Shown here piece after piece: positions 62,231 through 64,000 of a DNA stretch of 64,000 nucleotides (the first letter of the stretch is position 1; each line of letters opens with the position of its first letter). The notes beneath the pieces were generated by a model. That model made no database searches. It was not told the origin of the DNA and saw only the letters and a program-made list of their open reading frames with translations. Position numbers and translations under genes: made by a program. Location: the NCBI GenBank assembly GCA_963753385.1, contig CAVWCC010000013.1, positions 112,168 to 176,167 of the forward strand. Direction: 5' to 3'. Source of the DNA: JALZKA01 sp963753385. Its GTDB lineage: Bacteria > Actinomycetota > Thermoleophilia > Solirubrobacterales > 70-9.

Positions 62231-62248
62231 CGCGGTTGCGCAACCGCG
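62231..62248. promoter_or_regulatory. Perfect 18-bp palindrome upstream of the sulfatase
   Basis: CGCGGTTGCGCAACCGCG is fully self-complementary and lies 22 bp before the sulfatase ATG, just ahead of its GGAGG. It may be a repressor site or an RNA stem that limits access to the ribosome site. Confidence 0.55.
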
Positions 62249-62269
62249 AGCCACACGCGGAGGTCGTGG

Positions 62270-63769
62270 ATGCCTACGGAACGGCCGAACATTCTCGTCA
62301 TCTGGGGCGACGACATCGGCATCTCGAACCTGAGCTGCTATAGCGACGGGTTGATGGGCTACCGCACCCCCAACATCGACCGGATCGCCGAGGAGGGTGC
62401 CCGGTTCACCGACTACTACGGCGAGCAGAGCTGCACGGCCGGGCGTGCGGCGTTCATCTGCGGGCAGAACCCGATCCGCACCGGGCTGACGAAGGTCGGG
62501 ATGCCGGGCGCGACTGTCGGGCTGCAGCCGGGGGACCCGACGATCGCCACGGCGCTGAAGGCGCACGGCTACGCGACCGGCCAGTTCGGCAAGAACCACC
62601 TGGGCGACCGCGACGAGCACCTGCCGACGGTGCACGGCTTCGACGAGTTCTTCGGCAACCTGTACCACCTCAACGCCGAGGAGGAGCCGGAGCTCGCCGA
62701 CTACCCCAGCCCGAGGATTCCCGAACTTCCGGAAGCGGTTCGGCCCGCGCGGGGTCATCGACTCCTGGGCGAAGAGGACGGCACCCAGCGGATCGAGGAC
62801 ACCGGGCCGCTGACCAAGAAGCGGATGGAGACCGTGGACGACGAGTTCCCGGAGGCGGCGTCGGGGTTCATCCGGGACAAGGCCGCCGCGGAGAAGCCGT
62901 TCTTCGTGTGGTTCAACGCCACCCACATGCACTTCCGTACCCACGTCAAGCCGGAGAGCAAGGGCCAGGCGGGGCGGTGGCAGTCGGAGTACCACGACAC
63001 GATGATCGACCACGACAAGCTCGTCGGTGCAGCTCCTCGGGCCTGCTCGACGAGCTCGGCATCGCCGACGACACGATCGTCGTGTACTCGACCGACAACG
63101 GGCCGCACATGAACTACGTGGCCGGACGGCGGGATGACGCCGTTCCGCGGGGAGAAGAACTCGAACTGGGAGGGCGCCTACCGGGTGCCCGCGGTGGTGC
63201 GCTGGCCGGGCCTCCCGCCGGGCACGGTGTTCAACGGCATCGTGAGCCACAACGACTGGTTCCCGACCCTGCTCGCCGCCGCCGGCGTCCCGGACATCGT
63301 CGACCAGCTGAGGGCCGGCGTCGAGCTACCGGCACCCGCTACCAGGTCCACCTCGACGGCCACGACCAGCTCGACTACCTCACCGGCGAGGCCGAGGAGC
63401 AGCCCACGCCAGCATTTCTTCTACGTCTCCGACGACGGCGACCTGACCGCGGTGCGGTTCGACAACTGGAAGCTGGTGTTCCTGGAGCAGCGCGCCCCCG
63501 GCACGCTGCGGGTGTGGGCCGAGCCGTTCACCCAGCTCCGGGTGCCCAAGATGTTCAACCTGCGCCTCGACCCGTACGAGCGCGCCGACATCACCTCGAA
63601 CACCTATTACGACTGGGTCCTCGACCACGCCTGGGTCTGTGTGCCCATGCAGGCGTACGTGCTCAACATGCTCCAGACCTTCGCCGAGTTCCCGCCCCGG
63701 CAGAAGCCGGCCAGCTTCAGCCTCGACGAGGTGTTGGCGACATTGCAGACAGGAATACCTAGCGCGTGA
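62270..63769 (+). CDS. Type I sulfatase (arylsulfatase-like), frameshifted
   Basis: From the ATG at 62270 with GGAGG upstream. The metal-site start NILVIWGDDIGISNLSCYS, the formylglycine motif SCTAGRAAFICGQ (C-x-A-x-R) and later VVYSTDNGPHMNY, QFGKNHLGDRDEHLPTVHGF and SHNDWFPTLLAAAGVPDIVD give the full family order. Indels near 62,740, 62,775, 63,030, 63,045, 63,128, 63,335 and 63,413 break the frame, but the length is 3n. It hydrolyses sulfate esters once the Cys is converted to formylglycine. Its stop overlaps the FGE start by 4 bp (GTGA). Confidence 0.85.
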
Positions 63770-64000
63770 CCGAGTCAGCCACCTCGCTTCCCGCCGGTGC
63801 CCCGCCAGCGGGAAGCGACATGGTTTGGGTCCCCGGCGGCGTGTTCCGGATGGGATCCGACGACCATTACCCGGAGGAAGCCCCGGCGCGCGACGTGGAG
63901 GTCGACGGGCTTTGGCTCGGTCGGACCACCGTAACCAACGCCGCCTACGCCGCCTTCGTCGCTGCGACCGGCTACCGGACCGTCGCCGAGCGCCCGCTGG
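63766..64000 (+). CDS. Formylglycine-generating enzyme (partial, right edge)
   Basis: A GTG at 63766 starts TESATSLPAGAPPAGS. The first 78 residues visible include DMVWVPGGVFRMGSDDHYPE and GLWLGRTTVTNAAYAAFVAA, typical of FGE/SUMF1 N-termini. It converts the CTAGR Cys of sulfatases to formylglycine using copper and oxygen. The GTGA overlap shows that it is made with its target sulfatase. The Cys pair of the active site is beyond the edge. Confidence 0.88.
   Translation, partial: MTESATSLPAGAPPAGSDMVWVPGGVFRMGSDDHYPEEAPARDVEVDGLWLGRTTVTNAAYAAFVAATGYRTVAERPL

Overview
This is high-GC actinobacterial DNA, dense in genes on both strands and rich in GTG starts and 4-bp stop/start overlaps. Two blocks differ in character. 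Positions 1-45,100 resemble a soil Thermoleophilia/Solirubrobacterales-type genome (my inference from protein style: an AbiEi/DUF559 protein, many TetR and acyl-CoA genes, a SigX5-like sigma factor, a cyclase-ATPase-TPR regulator). Positions 45,100-64,000 look like a Pseudonocardiales-type accessory region. The join lies inside a truncated sigma-factor gene that runs directly into the middle of an IS6-type transposase, so it is either an IS-mediated rearrangement or an assembly chimera. I saw no tRNA, rRNA or CRISPR array.

Layout of the first block. An acetyl-CoA hydrolase/transferase (cut by the left edge) is followed by a DUF559 gene between inverted repeats, and by a benzoylformate-decarboxylase-like enzyme next to an FAD/Fe-S 2-hydroxyacid dehydrogenase. 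A TetR/MFS divergent pair with paired operators comes next, then a secreted-type M28 peptidase, an FG-GAP protein, a P450 with its own operator, and an acyl-CoA dehydrogenase/TetR pair. From 15 to 25 kb lie an AI-2E-type permease, an RCC1-repeat protein, an M23 peptidase, a NUDIX hydrolase, a nucleophile-less alpha/beta hydrolase, a ferritin-like protein, a wHTH ATPase, and a large class III cyclase preceded by a perfect CRP/GlxR-type site. From 25 to 30 kb there is a sigma factor, an MFS exporter, a cupin and a monooxygenase, most of them broken by single-base indels. From 30 to 45 kb there is a LuxR regulator, a Get3/ArsA ATPase with an HSP20 tail, a lipoprotein, two cation/Ca2+ exchangers, a methyltransferase, several hydrolases, AraC and TetR regulators, thioredoxin-reductase-like and Bcp redox proteins, and an SDR.

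The most interesting system is at 45.9-54.9 kb: a PucR-type regulator divergent from a six-gene operon (DUF2877, FdrA, DUF1116, carbamate kinase, isochorismatase-family hydrolase, purine/uracil-type permease). All five gene junctions are 4-bp overlaps. The first four genes match the oxamate transcarbamylase plus carbamate kinase module of anaerobic allantoin catabolism. The permease carries a C-terminal domain like the tail of allophanate hydrolase. I infer uptake of a carbamoylated nitrogen compound, its cleavage to carbamoyl phosphate, and ATP recovery.

From 54.9 to 62.2 kb is a patchwork of small intact genes (48-aa membrane protein, HxlR regulator, GGCT-like, PhzF-like, flavin monooxygenase) and gene or transposase fragments (aldo/keto reductase, AfsR-type ATPase, IS481, IS256, MTA phosphorylase). 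The right edge holds a sulfatase with a CTAGR active site, overlapped by the start of its formylglycine-generating enzyme.

Many genes in 21.6-31 kb, 36-44 kb and 45.9-63.8 kb carry one to several single-base indels, mostly insertions. Because domain order, active-site motifs and start/stop overlaps are otherwise intact, I read most of these as sequencing errors rather than real pseudogenes. Coordinates for those genes span all frames.
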